This document shows, piece by piece, positions 17,153 to 25,753 of a stretch of 64,000 nt of DNA. Under the pieces are notes generated by a model, which worked only from the letters and a program-made list of their open reading frames with translations, was not told where the DNA came from and made no database searches. Position 1 is the first letter of the stretch, and each line of letters opens with the position of its first letter. The stretch spans positions 1 through 64,000 of the forward strand of contig JAJDTQ010000145.1 of NCBI GenBank assembly GCA_022827045.1. Direction: 5' to 3'. This DNA comes from Candidatus Binatia bacterium (lineage in GTDB: Bacteria > Desulfobacterota_B > Binatia > UBA9968 > JAJDTQ01). The translations under genes and the position numbers were made by a program.

Positions 17153-18019
17153 TCAGGAGTCGGGTCCGTGCCGCGCGGTAAATCCGATGACTTCCCGCGC
17201 CTTGTCCGAAGCATAACAACAATAGTTCTCCTCCGGAGGGAAAGCTACCTGCCGCACCTCCGGCAGGTGTCGGTGGAGCAGGGCACGGGTGGAGGTCGTG
17301 AGATAGGTGGTGGGAGCGCAGATGTTGAAGGCTTGGTGGCCTTCGAAGCCCGCTTCCAGCGCCAACCGGCAGGCCTCGGCAGCGTCGCGCACGTCGATGT
17401 AGCTCCAGAAGCTCCCCCACCCGCGAACCATGGGGTCTTCGCGGCGTTGCATCAGGCGTCGATACACGGCGTCGTCGGCGATTCCCGCAAAGCGAAGGCT
17501 GGCGATGCGTGCGCCGCTCCGGAGAGCGAAGCCGTTGCAGAGCTCCTCGCCCGCGAGCTTGGATAGACCATAGGGATCCTGAGGCCGCCGGGGGTGGTCC
17601 TCGTCCACCGGAAGGTAGTCGGGAAGCCCAAGGCTCAGGGGATAGTACAGCCCGTATACGGCCAGGCTGGAGCCCATGACGAGCCGCGAAATCTCCAGCG
17701 GCACGCTCGCGGCGAGCACGTTGTAGGTCATGGCGACGTTGCGCTGAAAGCGCCCGCCGTCCCCGGTGACATCGGGCGCCCGCCAGGTGCCGGTGGCGCG
17801 GTCGTAAAGCCCTTGCTCGGTGTACGGAAACCGTTCGCGGGCGAGATGGACCACCGCCTCCGCTCCCTCCAGGGCGCGCAACGCCGCGTCCGGATCGGTG
17901 AGATCCACCGGCGTGCCCGCGTCGACATCCACGGGCACGACCTCGTGGCCGTGGCGCGACAGCGTCTCCGCCAACCGCCGTCCCAACCGGCCGGCGCTGC
18001 CCGTGACAGCGACCCTCAT
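17153..18019 (-). CDS. NAD-dependent epimerase/dehydratase (extended SDR)
   Basis: 288 residues. The N-terminal nucleotide-binding motif is GSAGRLG (7-13) and the catalytic YGLSK lies in DPYGLSKLAGEE. It shares the segment DYLP-V/I-DEDHP-x-RP-x-DPYGLSK with the epimerase at 19442, so the two are paralogues. It probably oxidises or epimerises a sugar- or hydroxy-acid-like substrate. It lies between the Rieske oxygenase and the 3-HAO-type gene in one transcription unit. Confidence 0.82.
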   Translation of the reverse strand: MRVAVTGSAGRLGRRLAETLSRHGHEVVPVDVDAGTPVDLTDPDAALRALEGAEAVVHLARERFPYTEQGLYDRATGTWRAPDVTGDGGRFQRNVAMTYNVLAASVPLEISRLVMGSSLAVYGLYYPLSLGLPDYLPVDEDHPRRPQDPYGLSKLAGEELCNGFALRSGARIASLRFAGIADDAVYRRLMQRREDPMVRGWGSFWSYIDVRDAAEACRLALEAGFEGHQAFNICAPTTYLTTSTRALLHRHLPEVRQVAFPPEENYCCYASDKAREVIGFTARHGPDS

Positions 18020-18084
18020 GCCGGGGCCTCCCGGTCACGCCTCATCCGATGGTGTCCCGTCGGGTCATATCGGGTCGTTCGAGA

Positions 18085-19326
18085 TCAGTCGGCCGGCTCA
18101 CCGGTTCCACGGGCGGGCTTCGGCGGGTAGGCCCGGATGCCGGTGAACGAATCCATCCGTACTAGCTTGTCCGCCTCCTCCGGAGAAAGGACCCCCTGGG
18201 GCCGCAGCCCTCGCCGCACGCGGTCGATGGCGTTCAGGATGATGCGGCGCTGCAGGATGATGCCCTTGTCCGACGCCGCCAGCCTTTCCTCGCGCGCGGC
18301 CACGTTCCCCTGGGTGGACTGGGTCATGATGTCCTCGAGGCGGACGCTGCCCCGGTACGGCGACAGGGGGCGGTGGTCGTGCTCGGGCTTTTCGGCGGTG
18401 GCCACGGCCCGCCGGGAGGGCGCGAGCCTCGTCATGAATTCCGGGTCCGGGCCGGTGTAGTGGTCCACCGTGTAGAGTGTGAAGTGGTCGTCGTCGTCCG
18501 GCGTGATGAACATCCAGTGAGCGTTGCGGGAGCCCCGTGCCAGGGCCTCCCTGGGCTCCTTGAAGTGGGTGAACTCGGTGTCGCCGATCTGCATCACGCT
18601 GGGCAGCGCGTAGCTCTTCTCGTCCACGTAGCTCATGCCCGGCTCAGGGGCGGGCTTGTTCGATACCACCTTCATGCCGTAGTCCGTCTCCACGGCGTCG
18701 AACGGCGGCACGTCCCTGGCGTTGAAGAACCAGCTCCGCCAGGTGCCGTCGTCCGGGTCGGAGAGATGCAGGGTGGAGAAGTGGGCGGGGTCGGCGCCGT
18801 TCTCGATGAAGTTGTACCAGTTGTAGTCGTAGTGGCGCGCTGCCTCGACGCGGCGCTGGCCGCCGGGCTCCGCCAGCGGCGCGTATTGCGGCAGCGGCGG
18901 CTCCCGGTCCAGCGGCCCGAGGTAGGCGAAGATCAGTCCGCCCAGCTCCCGCACCGGGTAGGAGAGGTGGCGGACCTTCTCGTGGAACGTGCTGCCGGGC
19001 GGCTCCGCCGGCTGTTCCAGGCAGGCACCGGCGACGTCGAACAGCCAACCGTGGTAGGGGCAGCGGAGCCCCGACGGCACCACGTCGCCGTACTCCAGGG
19101 AGGTGCCGCGGTGGGGGCAGTGAAGGCCCAGCAGCCCCAGGCGGCCCTCGCCGTCCCGGAACAGCACCAGGTCCTCTCCGAGGATCCGCACCCGCTCCGG
19201 GATGTCCCGCAGGTCGTCGCTCCGGCGCACCACCATCCAGTAGCGCCGGAACCATTCGCCGGCGGGAGTGCCCCGGCCCACCTGTGCGAGGTCCGCCGCC
19301 GTGAGAGCCGCTTTAGGTTCCGTCAT
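18085..19326 (-). CDS. Rieske non-heme iron oxygenase, alpha subunit (phthalate/vanillate-type)
   Basis: 413 residues from the ATG at 19326 (GGAG upstream). The Rieske 2Fe-2S centre is formed by C70, H72, C89 and H92. The catalytic non-heme iron motif is in ENGADPAHFSTLH. Length and the single large subunit are typical of phthalate 4,5-dioxygenase, vanillate demethylase and related oxygenases. It needs a separate reductase, which is not in this operon. With the 3-HAO-type enzyme downstream it suggests hydroxylation or demethylation of an aromatic compound followed by ring cleavage (inference). Confidence 0.88.
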   Translation of the reverse strand: MTEPKAALTAADLAQVGRGTPAGEWFRRYWMVVRRSDDLRDIPERVRILGEDLVLFRDGEGRLGLLGLHCPHRGTSLEYGDVVPSGLRCPYHGWLFDVAGACLEQPAEPPGSTFHEKVRHLSYPVRELGGLIFAYLGPLDREPPLPQYAPLAEPGGQRRVEAARHYDYNWYNFIENGADPAHFSTLHLSDPDDGTWRSWFFNARDVPPFDAVETDYGMKVVSNKPAPEPGMSYVDEKSYALPSVMQIGDTEFTHFKEPREALARGSRNAHWMFITPDDDDHFTLYTVDHYTGPDPEFMTRLAPSRRAVATAEKPEHDHRPLSPYRGSVRLEDIMTQSTQGNVAAREERLAASDKGIILQRRIILNAIDRVRRGLRPQGVLSPEEADKLVRMDSFTGIRAYPPKPARGTGEPAD

Positions 19327-19342
19327 CCTGTTTGCTCCGGGC

Positions 19343-19380
19343 ACCCTCACCCCAACCCTCTCCCAGAGGGAGAGGGGGTC
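19343..19380. repeat. CCCTCACCCCAACCCTCTCCC-type inverted repeat
   Basis: CCCTCTCCC and GGGAGAGGG flank a 2-4-base loop, preceded by CCCTCACCCCAA. This dispersed intergenic repeat is common in many high-GC bacterial genomes. It lies in the 115-base gap upstream of the Rieske oxygenase gene and could form an RNA hairpin in the operon leader. Confidence 0.6.
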
Positions 19381-19441
19381 GGAGGACGGCAAAGGGATAC
19401 GGGCATTCTTCTCGCCACGACTCGATTACGTGGATGGGACA

Positions 19442-20272
19442 CTAGCGCCATGTGTGCACCGGTTTCCATCCGAGCAGCTCCTTCGCCCGGGCGTTGGTGA
19501 ACACGGGACGGGTGCCGGTGAGATCCCGCGCGCGGTCGCCGATGGCCGGGTTGAGGCGCGGCAAGAGGTCGCACAGGGGTTCGGCCACGGTGCTGTCGTC
19601 GGCCACCACAAACATCACCGTGCAGCCGGGCAGCGGCTTCTCCACCGCGAGCCGGAACGCCACCGCCAGGTCCCGCACGTCGATGTAGCTGTACTCGCGC
19701 CAGCCCTCGGGTTCCCGCCCGCCCGCGCGGCGGATCTCGTCCAGCGCCTCCGGCGTCACCACGCCGCTGGGACGGATCACCACCGTGTCCACGCCCTTCA
19801 GGCTGTAGGAGCGGGCGATGGTCTCGCCGACCTGCTTCGACAGGCCGTAGGGATCGATGGGCCTCAGCGGGTGGTCCTCGTCGATGGGCAGGTAGTCGGG
19901 CAGGAATGCGCCTTCGCTGTAGGCCCATCCCACCGCCGCGTTGCTGCTGGTGGAGACCACCCGCGGGATGCCCAGCCGGAACGCGGCGTGGTGGGCGTTG
20001 AACGTGCCGATGACGTTGGTATCGAAGACGACGTTGGTGGGCGCGACGTGGGGGTTGTGGACCGCGGCGAGGTGGACGATGGCGTCCGTGCCGGCGGCCG
20101 CTTCGATCACCTGGCCCAGATCTTGAATCTCTCCCACGAGGTACCGGACGTTGCCGCCGTCCCGAGGTCCCGGCAGGCGGTCCAGCACCGTCACTTCGTG
20201 GCCGCCCCCGAGCAGCTCTTCCACCACCGGGCCGCCGACCTTTCCCAATCCTCCGGTGACGAGTATCTTCAA
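19442..20272 (-). CDS. NAD-dependent epimerase/dehydratase (extended SDR)
   Basis: 276 residues from a TTG start at 20272, preceded by AGGGAGG at the right distance; no ATG fits better. GGLGKVG forms the NAD-binding motif and YGLSK is the catalytic Tyr-Lys. It is a paralogue of the epimerase at 17153. First gene of the five-gene minus-strand unit that ends at 15509. Confidence 0.82.
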   Translation of the reverse strand: MKILVTGGLGKVGGPVVEELLGGGHEVTVLDRLPGPRDGGNVRYLVGEIQDLGQVIEAAAGTDAIVHLAAVHNPHVAPTNVVFDTNVIGTFNAHHAAFRLGIPRVVSTSSNAAVGWAYSEGAFLPDYLPIDEDHPLRPIDPYGLSKQVGETIARSYSLKGVDTVVIRPSGVVTPEALDEIRRAGGREPEGWREYSYIDVRDLAVAFRLAVEKPLPGCTVMFVVADDSTVAEPLCDLLPRLNPAIGDRARDLTGTRPVFTNARAKELLGWKPVHTWR

Positions 20273-20378
20273 TGGAACCTCCCTGTACGTCTTCAGGCGG
20301 TCGTGCCGCGTCCGAGCCAAAGTGGTAACACCGCGCCGTGTTCCGCGTCAAGAAAGCGACATTTCTACAAAAAGTGCT

Positions 20379-20407
20379 TTGACACCGGAGTTCCGAGACG
20401 GTAAAAG
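20379..20407 (+). promoter_or_regulatory. Candidate sigma-70-type promoter for the TRAP permease genes
   Basis: TTGACA (20379-20384), a 17-base spacer and TAAAAG (20402-20407), in a stretch less GC-rich than its surroundings and about 70 bases before the dctQ-like start. The -35 is perfect and the -10 matches 4 of 6. Confidence 0.4.
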
Positions 20408-20479
20408 CAGGAAATTTCGGTCACTTCGGCTGGCGGCGAACAGGGGCTCCGGCCCGGCACCGGACCCCAGGGAGGCGGG

Positions 20480-20992
20480 ATGCAACGCTTAGCGCGGGCT
20501 TACGAAAGGCTCCTCGACCTGTTCAAGATCGGAGCGGAGATCGTGGTTTTCCTGATCTTCCTGCTCATCGTCATCGACGTGTTCCTGCGTCTCCTGTCGA
20601 TCCATCCGTGGTCCTATACACTGGGCGTGGTCGAGTACGGCCTGCTGTGGTTCACCATGCTGGGAGCGCCGTGGCTGGTGCGTATGAAAGGCCACGTGTT
20701 CGTGGACTCCCTGGTCTCGCTCCTGCCCGTGATCGTGCAGGCGGTGCTGGCCCGTCTCGTCTACGTCATCTGCATCGTCTGTTGCCTCTTCTTCATCTAC
20801 TATTCCACGGACCTCCTCATTGACGCGTACGTCACGGGGGAGATGGACATCCGGGGTGAAGCGCAGCCGCTTTGGATGCTTCTCGCGCCCATGCCGGTGT
20901 CGTTCGCCATGATCGCCTTCGAGTTCCTCAGGTTCCTGGTGGGCATAGACACCATGTACACCTCGCGCACCGAGGTGCGGGAGAACGTGTGA
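20480..20992 (+). CDS. dctQ: TRAP transporter small permease subunit (DctQ family)
   Basis: 170 residues with four hydrophobic segments, the standard DctQ topology. The family element of a tryptophan followed by a conserved acidic and small region (VVEYGLLWFTMLGAPWLVR) is recognisable. It forms the membrane complex with the large permease encoded next, whose ATG overlaps its TGA (TGATG). The start has a GGGAGGCGGG site. Confidence 0.9.
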   Translation: MQRLARAYERLLDLFKIGAEIVVFLIFLLIVIDVFLRLLSIHPWSYTLGVVEYGLLWFTMLGAPWLVRMKGHVFVDSLVSLLPVIVQAVLARLVYVICIVCCLFFIYYSTDLLIDAYVTGEMDIRGEAQPLWMLLAPMPVSFAMIAFEFLRFLVGIDTMYTSRTEVRENV

Positions 20993-22302
20993 TGGAATGG
21001 TACTGGGCATTCGCTCTTCTGGTGGGCATGGTCGTCTGTCTGATGGCCATCGGGGTCCCCGTGGCCTTTGCCTTCATCACCACGAACTTCGTCGGCATCT
21101 TCATATTCGCCGGCACCCATGGCTTCATCCAGGTGGCGGACAACTCCACCGTGCTGATCACCCGGTTCACGCTGGGCCCCGTGCCGATGTTCATCCTCAT
21201 GGGGGCGCTGTTCTTTCACACGGGCCTGGCGATCCGCGTCTTCGACGGGCTCGATTCGCTGTTCGGCAGGCTCCGGGGCCGGCTCTGTTACCTGACGGTG
21301 GCCGGCGGAACGATCTTCTCCACCCTCACCGGCTCTTCCATGGCCAATACCGCCATGCTGGGATCGTTGCTGGTGCCGGAGATGCAGCGGCGAGGCTACA
21401 ACTGGCGCATGTCCATGGGGCCCATCCTGGGCACCGGCGGCCTGGCCATGATCATCCCGCCCTCGGCGCTGGCTGTGCTTCTGGCCAGCGTCGCCAACAT
21501 CGACGTGGGCCGTCTGCTGATCGCCGGATTTCTGCCGGGGTTCGTGTTGGCGTTGCTGTACGCCGCCATGCTGTACCTCCAGATCATCATCAACCCCGCC
21601 GGAGCGCCGGCCTATGACGTGCCGCCCACGACGTGGGGCCACAAGATCAAGTACGTCACTTTCAACATCCTGCCGGTGAGCCTCGTGATCTTCATGGTCA
21701 TCGGCTTCATCATCCTGGGCATCGCCACGCCCACGGAGTCGGCGGCCTGCGGCGTGTTGGGCGTGGTCATCCTGGCCGTGGGTTTCCGCGTGCTCAAGTG
21801 GGAGGCCATTCGCACGTCGCTGTCGGGCACCGTGCGGGTGGCCGGCATGGTGTTCCTCATCATCATGAACTCGACGGTGTTCAGTCAGCTCCTGGCCTAC
21901 TCGGGCGCCACCGCCGGCATGCTGGAATGGGCCACCAGCTTCGAGGTGTCCCGCCTGATAGTGCTGTCGGTCATGTTCCTGATCCTCATCGTGCTGGGCA
22001 TGTTCATGGACGCCACCTCCATGATGCTCATCACCGTGCCGATCTTTTTCCCCCTGGCCGAGGCATTGGGCTTCGACCTGATCTGGTTCGGGCTGTTCGT
22101 GCTGATGACGCTGGAAATGGCGGGCACCACGCCGCCGTTCGGGTTGCTGCTCTACGTCATGCTCGGGGTGGCGCCCAGGGGCACCACGCTGCTGCAGGTG
22201 GCCAACGCGGCGATCCCGTTCCTGATATGCGATCTGATCCTGATCCTCATCCTGATCTGGGAACCCCAGCTCGCGCTGTGGCTTCCCAACCTGATGGATT
22301 GA
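20992..22302 (+). CDS. dctM: TRAP transporter large permease subunit (DctM family)
   Basis: 436 residues, about 12-13 hydrophobic segments, with DctM family signatures such as GSSMANTAMLG and PPSALAVLL. It is the ion-coupled translocation subunit for organic acids or similar solutes. The start is fixed by the 1-base overlap with dctQ. A strong bidirectional terminator follows, and the binding-protein gene faces it from the other strand. Confidence 0.93.
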   Translation: MEWYWAFALLVGMVVCLMAIGVPVAFAFITTNFVGIFIFAGTHGFIQVADNSTVLITRFTLGPVPMFILMGALFFHTGLAIRVFDGLDSLFGRLRGRLCYLTVAGGTIFSTLTGSSMANTAMLGSLLVPEMQRRGYNWRMSMGPILGTGGLAMIIPPSALAVLLASVANIDVGRLLIAGFLPGFVLALLYAAMLYLQIIINPAGAPAYDVPPTTWGHKIKYVTFNILPVSLVIFMVIGFIILGIATPTESAACGVLGVVILAVGFRVLKWEAIRTSLSGTVRVAGMVFLIIMNSTVFSQLLAYSGATAGMLEWATSFEVSRLIVLSVMFLILIVLGMFMDATSMMLITVPIFFPLAEALGFDLIWFGLFVLMTLEMAGTTPPFGLLLYVMLGVAPRGTTLLQVANAAIPFLICDLILILILIWEPQLALWLPNLMD

Positions 22303-22308
22303 GCCGAA

Positions 22309-22352
22309 AGAAAAGCCCCCGATCCACTGCCGCGGATCGGGGGCTTTTTCTT
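22309..22352. terminator. Bidirectional Rho-independent terminator
   Basis: AAAGCCCCCGATCC and GGATCGGGGGCTTT form a near-perfect stem around an 8-base loop (22326-22333), with A-rich and T-rich flanks. It ends both dctQM from the left and the binding-protein gene from the right. Confidence 0.92.
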
Positions 22353-22368
22353 TGATTCGACGCGACCG

Positions 22369-23364
22369 TCAGGGTGCGCGGTACATCTTCTCCTTGAGCT
22401 TTGCAAACGGCACGGTATACGGCTTGTCCTTCCGCATCTCCCAGGCAAGCTCGTAGACGGTGCGCAGATAGGCCTTCCGCGCCTCACCCTTGAGCTCCAT
22501 CTTCTGGAGGCCCGAAGCCCACAGCTTCTCGTTGTCCGCGTCGGCCTTCTTGCGGAGGATCGGCTCGCTGCCCTGCTCGAAATCCAGGCCGGTCTTGGTC
22601 AGCTTGTCCTGCACGGATTTGGACAGCGTTTTCCACTTGTCGAGGTTGATCACGACCATGGAGCCGCTGCGATAGAATCCCGGGTAGACGCGGTACTTGA
22701 GGAACTTCTGGACGCCGTACTTGGCCAGTGCTCCCTCGGGCCATGCGATGCCCTTGACCACGCCTCGTTGCAGACCCGTATACATCTCCGCCGGTGCCAT
22801 GGTGACGGGAATGGCCCCCATGGCGGTCAGGAAAGGTCTGTAGGTTGCGGTGGAGCGCATCTTGTGGCCCGACAGATCGAGCCCTGTCTTGTCGCTGGCC
22901 TTGGGCTTGAAGGTGGTGTAGATGTGGAAATCCACGCCGTAGCAGCACCAGCCCAGGATCATGCCGTTGAACTTCTTTGCCCACACCGGCTGAAGCTGGT
23001 CGATGGCGCCGTTGTCCCGCAGCTCCTTGGTGGACAGGTTGGTCACCGACGTGAGCCCGGCTTCCGGCACCATCCCCTCGAAGTAGCCCATGGGGCAGAA
23101 GATCATGTCCACCAGGCCGCGCCTGAGAGCCGGCCCCTGCTTCTGCCGCGGTGACACTTCCGGCCCGCCCACGTAGTGGATCTTGGCCTCGCCCTTGGCG
23201 ATCTCGTTGAACTTGTCATGGAAGACCTGGAAGTACGTTTCCACCTGGTCATGGGTCTTCGCGATGCAGGTGGTGATCCGCAACGTGACCTCGGACTGCG
23301 CGGCTGACGCCAGAACGAACAGAGCGAACGCCGCGGCGAACGCCCCAACTGTGATTTTCTTCAT
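22369..23364 (-). CDS. dctP: TRAP transporter periplasmic solute-binding protein (DctP family)
   Basis: 331 residues with a Sec signal peptide (about 1-24, ending ASAAQS). DctP-family features are the ligand-binding region around residues 150-180 (GHKMRSTATYRPFL) and the GMAPAEMYTGLQRGVVKG-like segment, where binding proteins recognise the carboxylate side. It should deliver the ligand to DctQM encoded convergently. The ligand is unknown. It lies divergently from the HyuA gene at 23586. Confidence 0.9.
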   Translation of the reverse strand: MKKITVGAFAAAFALFVLASAAQSEVTLRITTCIAKTHDQVETYFQVFHDKFNEIAKGEAKIHYVGGPEVSPRQKQGPALRRGLVDMIFCPMGYFEGMVPEAGLTSVTNLSTKELRDNGAIDQLQPVWAKKFNGMILGWCCYGVDFHIYTTFKPKASDKTGLDLSGHKMRSTATYRPFLTAMGAIPVTMAPAEMYTGLQRGVVKGIAWPEGALAKYGVQKFLKYRVYPGFYRSGSMVVINLDKWKTLSKSVQDKLTKTGLDFEQGSEPILRKKADADNEKLWASGLQKMELKGEARKAYLRTVYELAWEMRKDKPYTVPFAKLKEKMYRAP

Positions 23365-23434
23365 CCGTGTACCCTCCTTTGCCGGGGCATTCCCCGACCG
23401 GTTGATGCCTCGGCCTAAGCCGGATAGCTGCTGA

Positions 23435-23463
23435 CCCTAATGAAAATCGGGGAACGTTGTCAA
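23435..23463 (-). promoter_or_regulatory. Candidate promoter for the TRAP binding protein
   Basis: On the minus strand a perfect TTGACA (23463-23458) is followed after 17 bases by TTAGGG, a poor -10, about 70 bases before the dctP start. The call rests mainly on the -35. Confidence 0.28.
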
Positions 23464-23585
23464 CCGGAAACATGCGACTTTTGCGTTGTCGGCCGAACCG
23501 TGGACAAGCGCGGCGTATCCGTGGTAATCGGACCCGTCCGGTTCGAGGCAACAGCTGATCCAAACGCGCCCGCGCGGTTTCTGTC

Positions 23586-25703
23586 ATGAGCTACATCGTC
23601 GGAGTCGACATCGGTGGGACCTTCACCGACTGTGTCGTGGTCAACGACCAGGGAGAGATGGTGGTGGGGAAGTCGCTCTCCACCCCGCCGGACTATTCCG
23701 CCGGCGCCGCCGGGGCGGTCCGGGATGCGGCCCGGAACCTCGGCCTCGGCGACGAGGAGGAACTGCTCCGGCAAACCACACTGTTCTTTCACGCCTGCAC
23801 GATCGGCGAGAATACCCTGATCACCCGCTCCGGCCCCCGCACCGGCCTCGTGGCCACGAGGGGCTTTCCCGATACTCTGCTCATGATGCGGGGCAAGGTC
23901 ACGGACGGGCTTACGGAGGCGGAGGCGGGCCGGCTGGCGTGGCTCAAGAAGCCCGAGCCCTTCGTACCCCGGTCCCTGGTCGCCGAGGTGAACGAGCGCA
24001 TGGACTACAAGGGCGCCGCCACTGTGCCCCTCGACGAGGAACAGGCGGCAGCGGCCCTGGACGAGCTGGTGGCGCGTGGCGTCGAATCCGTGGCCGTGTG
24101 CCTGCTCTGGTCCGTGACCAACGACCTCCACGAGAAGGCGGTTGCCGACATCCTCCGGCACCGTCATCCCGGCGTCTACGTCACCCTTTCGAGCGCCGCC
24201 GCCCCATTCGTGGGCGAGTACGAGCGCACCGCCACCACGGTCTTCAACGCCTACATCGGCCCCCGGATCTCAAGCTATCTGGTGAATCTCGAGCAGGTGC
24301 TCCGGGGCAAGGGACTGGCCACGCCGCCGATGATCATGCAGGCGTACGGCGGCGTGCTCGACATCGAGGCCACGTGCCGCAACGCCGTCGGCACCATCGA
24401 GTCCGGACCGGCCTCGGGGGTTGCGGGGACCCGTTTCCTGGGCGAGCTGATCGGCGAGCACAATATCCTGGCCACCGACATGGGCGGCACCACGTTCAAG
24501 GTGGGCGTGGTCCGGGAGGGGCGCGTGGAGCGCGACTACACGCCGGTGGTCCTGCGCCACCGGGTGCTGGCGCCCAAGATCTGGGTGGAGTCCGTGGGCG
24601 CCGGCGGCGGCAGCATCGCGTGGATCGAGGAAGCGACCGGGCTGCTCAAGGTGGGCCCAGAGGGCGCCGGGGCCAGTCCGGGCCCGGTGTGCTACGGCCT
24701 GGGCGGCGCCGAGCCCACCGTATCCGACGCCGACCTCATCCTCGGCTACCTCAACCCCGACTATTTCCTGGGCGGCCGGATGCGCCTTGACCGGGATGGC
24801 GCGCTCCGGGCGGTGAGGCAACGGATCGCGGACCCCTTGGGCATGAGCGAGTCCGAGGCCGCCCTGGGCATCTACCGCATTTCCAACGCGCACATGAGCG
24901 ACCTCATCCGCCGGGCCACGGTGGAGAAGGGCCACGACCCGCGGGCCTTCGTGCTGTTCGCCTTCGGCGGCGCCGGCCCGGTGCACGCCAGCCGCTACGC
25001 CGCGGACCTCGGAGTCCGGCAGGTGGTGGTCCCACTCACCGCGTCGGTGCACGGCGCCACCGGCCTCATCAGCTCCGACGTGGTGCACGAGTACGGCATG
25101 TCGGACCATCTGCAAGTGCCGGCCGACCCCGGCCGTGTCAACGAAAACTTTGGCGAGCTGATTCGAAAGGCGGAGGCGGACCTGGACGCCGCCGGATTCG
25201 GCCGTGAGGAGATGACGATCACGCGGAGCGCCGACATCCGCTACCGCTACCAGGTTCACGAGTTGAACGTCCCGCTTGCCCCGGGGACAGCGCCGCTCAC
25301 GGAGATGGATCTGGAACGGCTCTACGCCGACTTCGACGAGGCCTACGAGAAGGCTTACGGCAAGGGCTCCGGCTACCGGGAGGCGGGCAAGGAGATCCTG
25401 ACTCTCCGTGTGAATGCGACGGGGTTGTTGGAGCGGCCCCGCATCAAGGAGGCCCCGGCCCGCAGGGGCCCTGCGGACGAAGCGCTCAAGCCGCCGCGAA
25501 AGGTGTTCTTCGAGGAGGCGGGCGCGTTCGCTCCCACCGCCATCTATGATTTTCAACGGATGCGGCCGGGCATGGAGCTGTCCGGTCCGGCGGTCATCGA
25601 GACGCCGGTTACCACGGTTGTCGTGAATCCCCGGGACCGCGCCGAGATAGACGGTTTCCGCAACATCAGGATATACGTGGGGGAGAACGGCGCCGGCGCC
25701 TGA
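23586..25703 (+). CDS. hyuA: Hydantoinase/oxoprolinase family protein, HyuA subunit
   Basis: 705 residues, full length. The N-terminus GVDIGGTFTD is the phosphate-binding motif of this actin-like ATPase family, and AFGGAGPVHA lies in the central region. HyuA proteins use ATP with HyuB to open hydantoins, 5-oxoproline or lactams, or to carboxylate ketones. The HyuB partner follows within about 50 bases. It diverges from the TRAP binding-protein gene, suggesting uptake and hydrolysis of the same compound. Confidence 0.9.
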   Translation: MSYIVGVDIGGTFTDCVVVNDQGEMVVGKSLSTPPDYSAGAAGAVRDAARNLGLGDEEELLRQTTLFFHACTIGENTLITRSGPRTGLVATRGFPDTLLMMRGKVTDGLTEAEAGRLAWLKKPEPFVPRSLVAEVNERMDYKGAATVPLDEEQAAAALDELVARGVESVAVCLLWSVTNDLHEKAVADILRHRHPGVYVTLSSAAAPFVGEYERTATTVFNAYIGPRISSYLVNLEQVLRGKGLATPPMIMQAYGGVLDIEATCRNAVGTIESGPASGVAGTRFLGELIGEHNILATDMGGTTFKVGVVREGRVERDYTPVVLRHRVLAPKIWVESVGAGGGSIAWIEEATGLLKVGPEGAGASPGPVCYGLGGAEPTVSDADLILGYLNPDYFLGGRMRLDRDGALRAVRQRIADPLGMSESEAALGIYRISNAHMSDLIRRATVEKGHDPRAFVLFAFGGAGPVHASRYAADLGVRQVVVPLTASVHGATGLISSDVVHEYGMSDHLQVPADPGRVNENFGELIRKAEADLDAAGFGREEMTITRSADIRYRYQVHELNVPLAPGTAPLTEMDLERLYADFDEAYEKAYGKGSGYREAGKEILTLRVNATGLLERPRIKEAPARRGPADEALKPPRKVFFEEAGAFAPTAIYDFQRMRPGMELSGPAVIETPVTTVVVNPRDRAEIDGFRNIRIYVGENGAGA

Positions 25704-25753
25704 CCGCGGGCGGCGTGACGGCATACACCACGGACGAAGCGAGCAGGACGATC

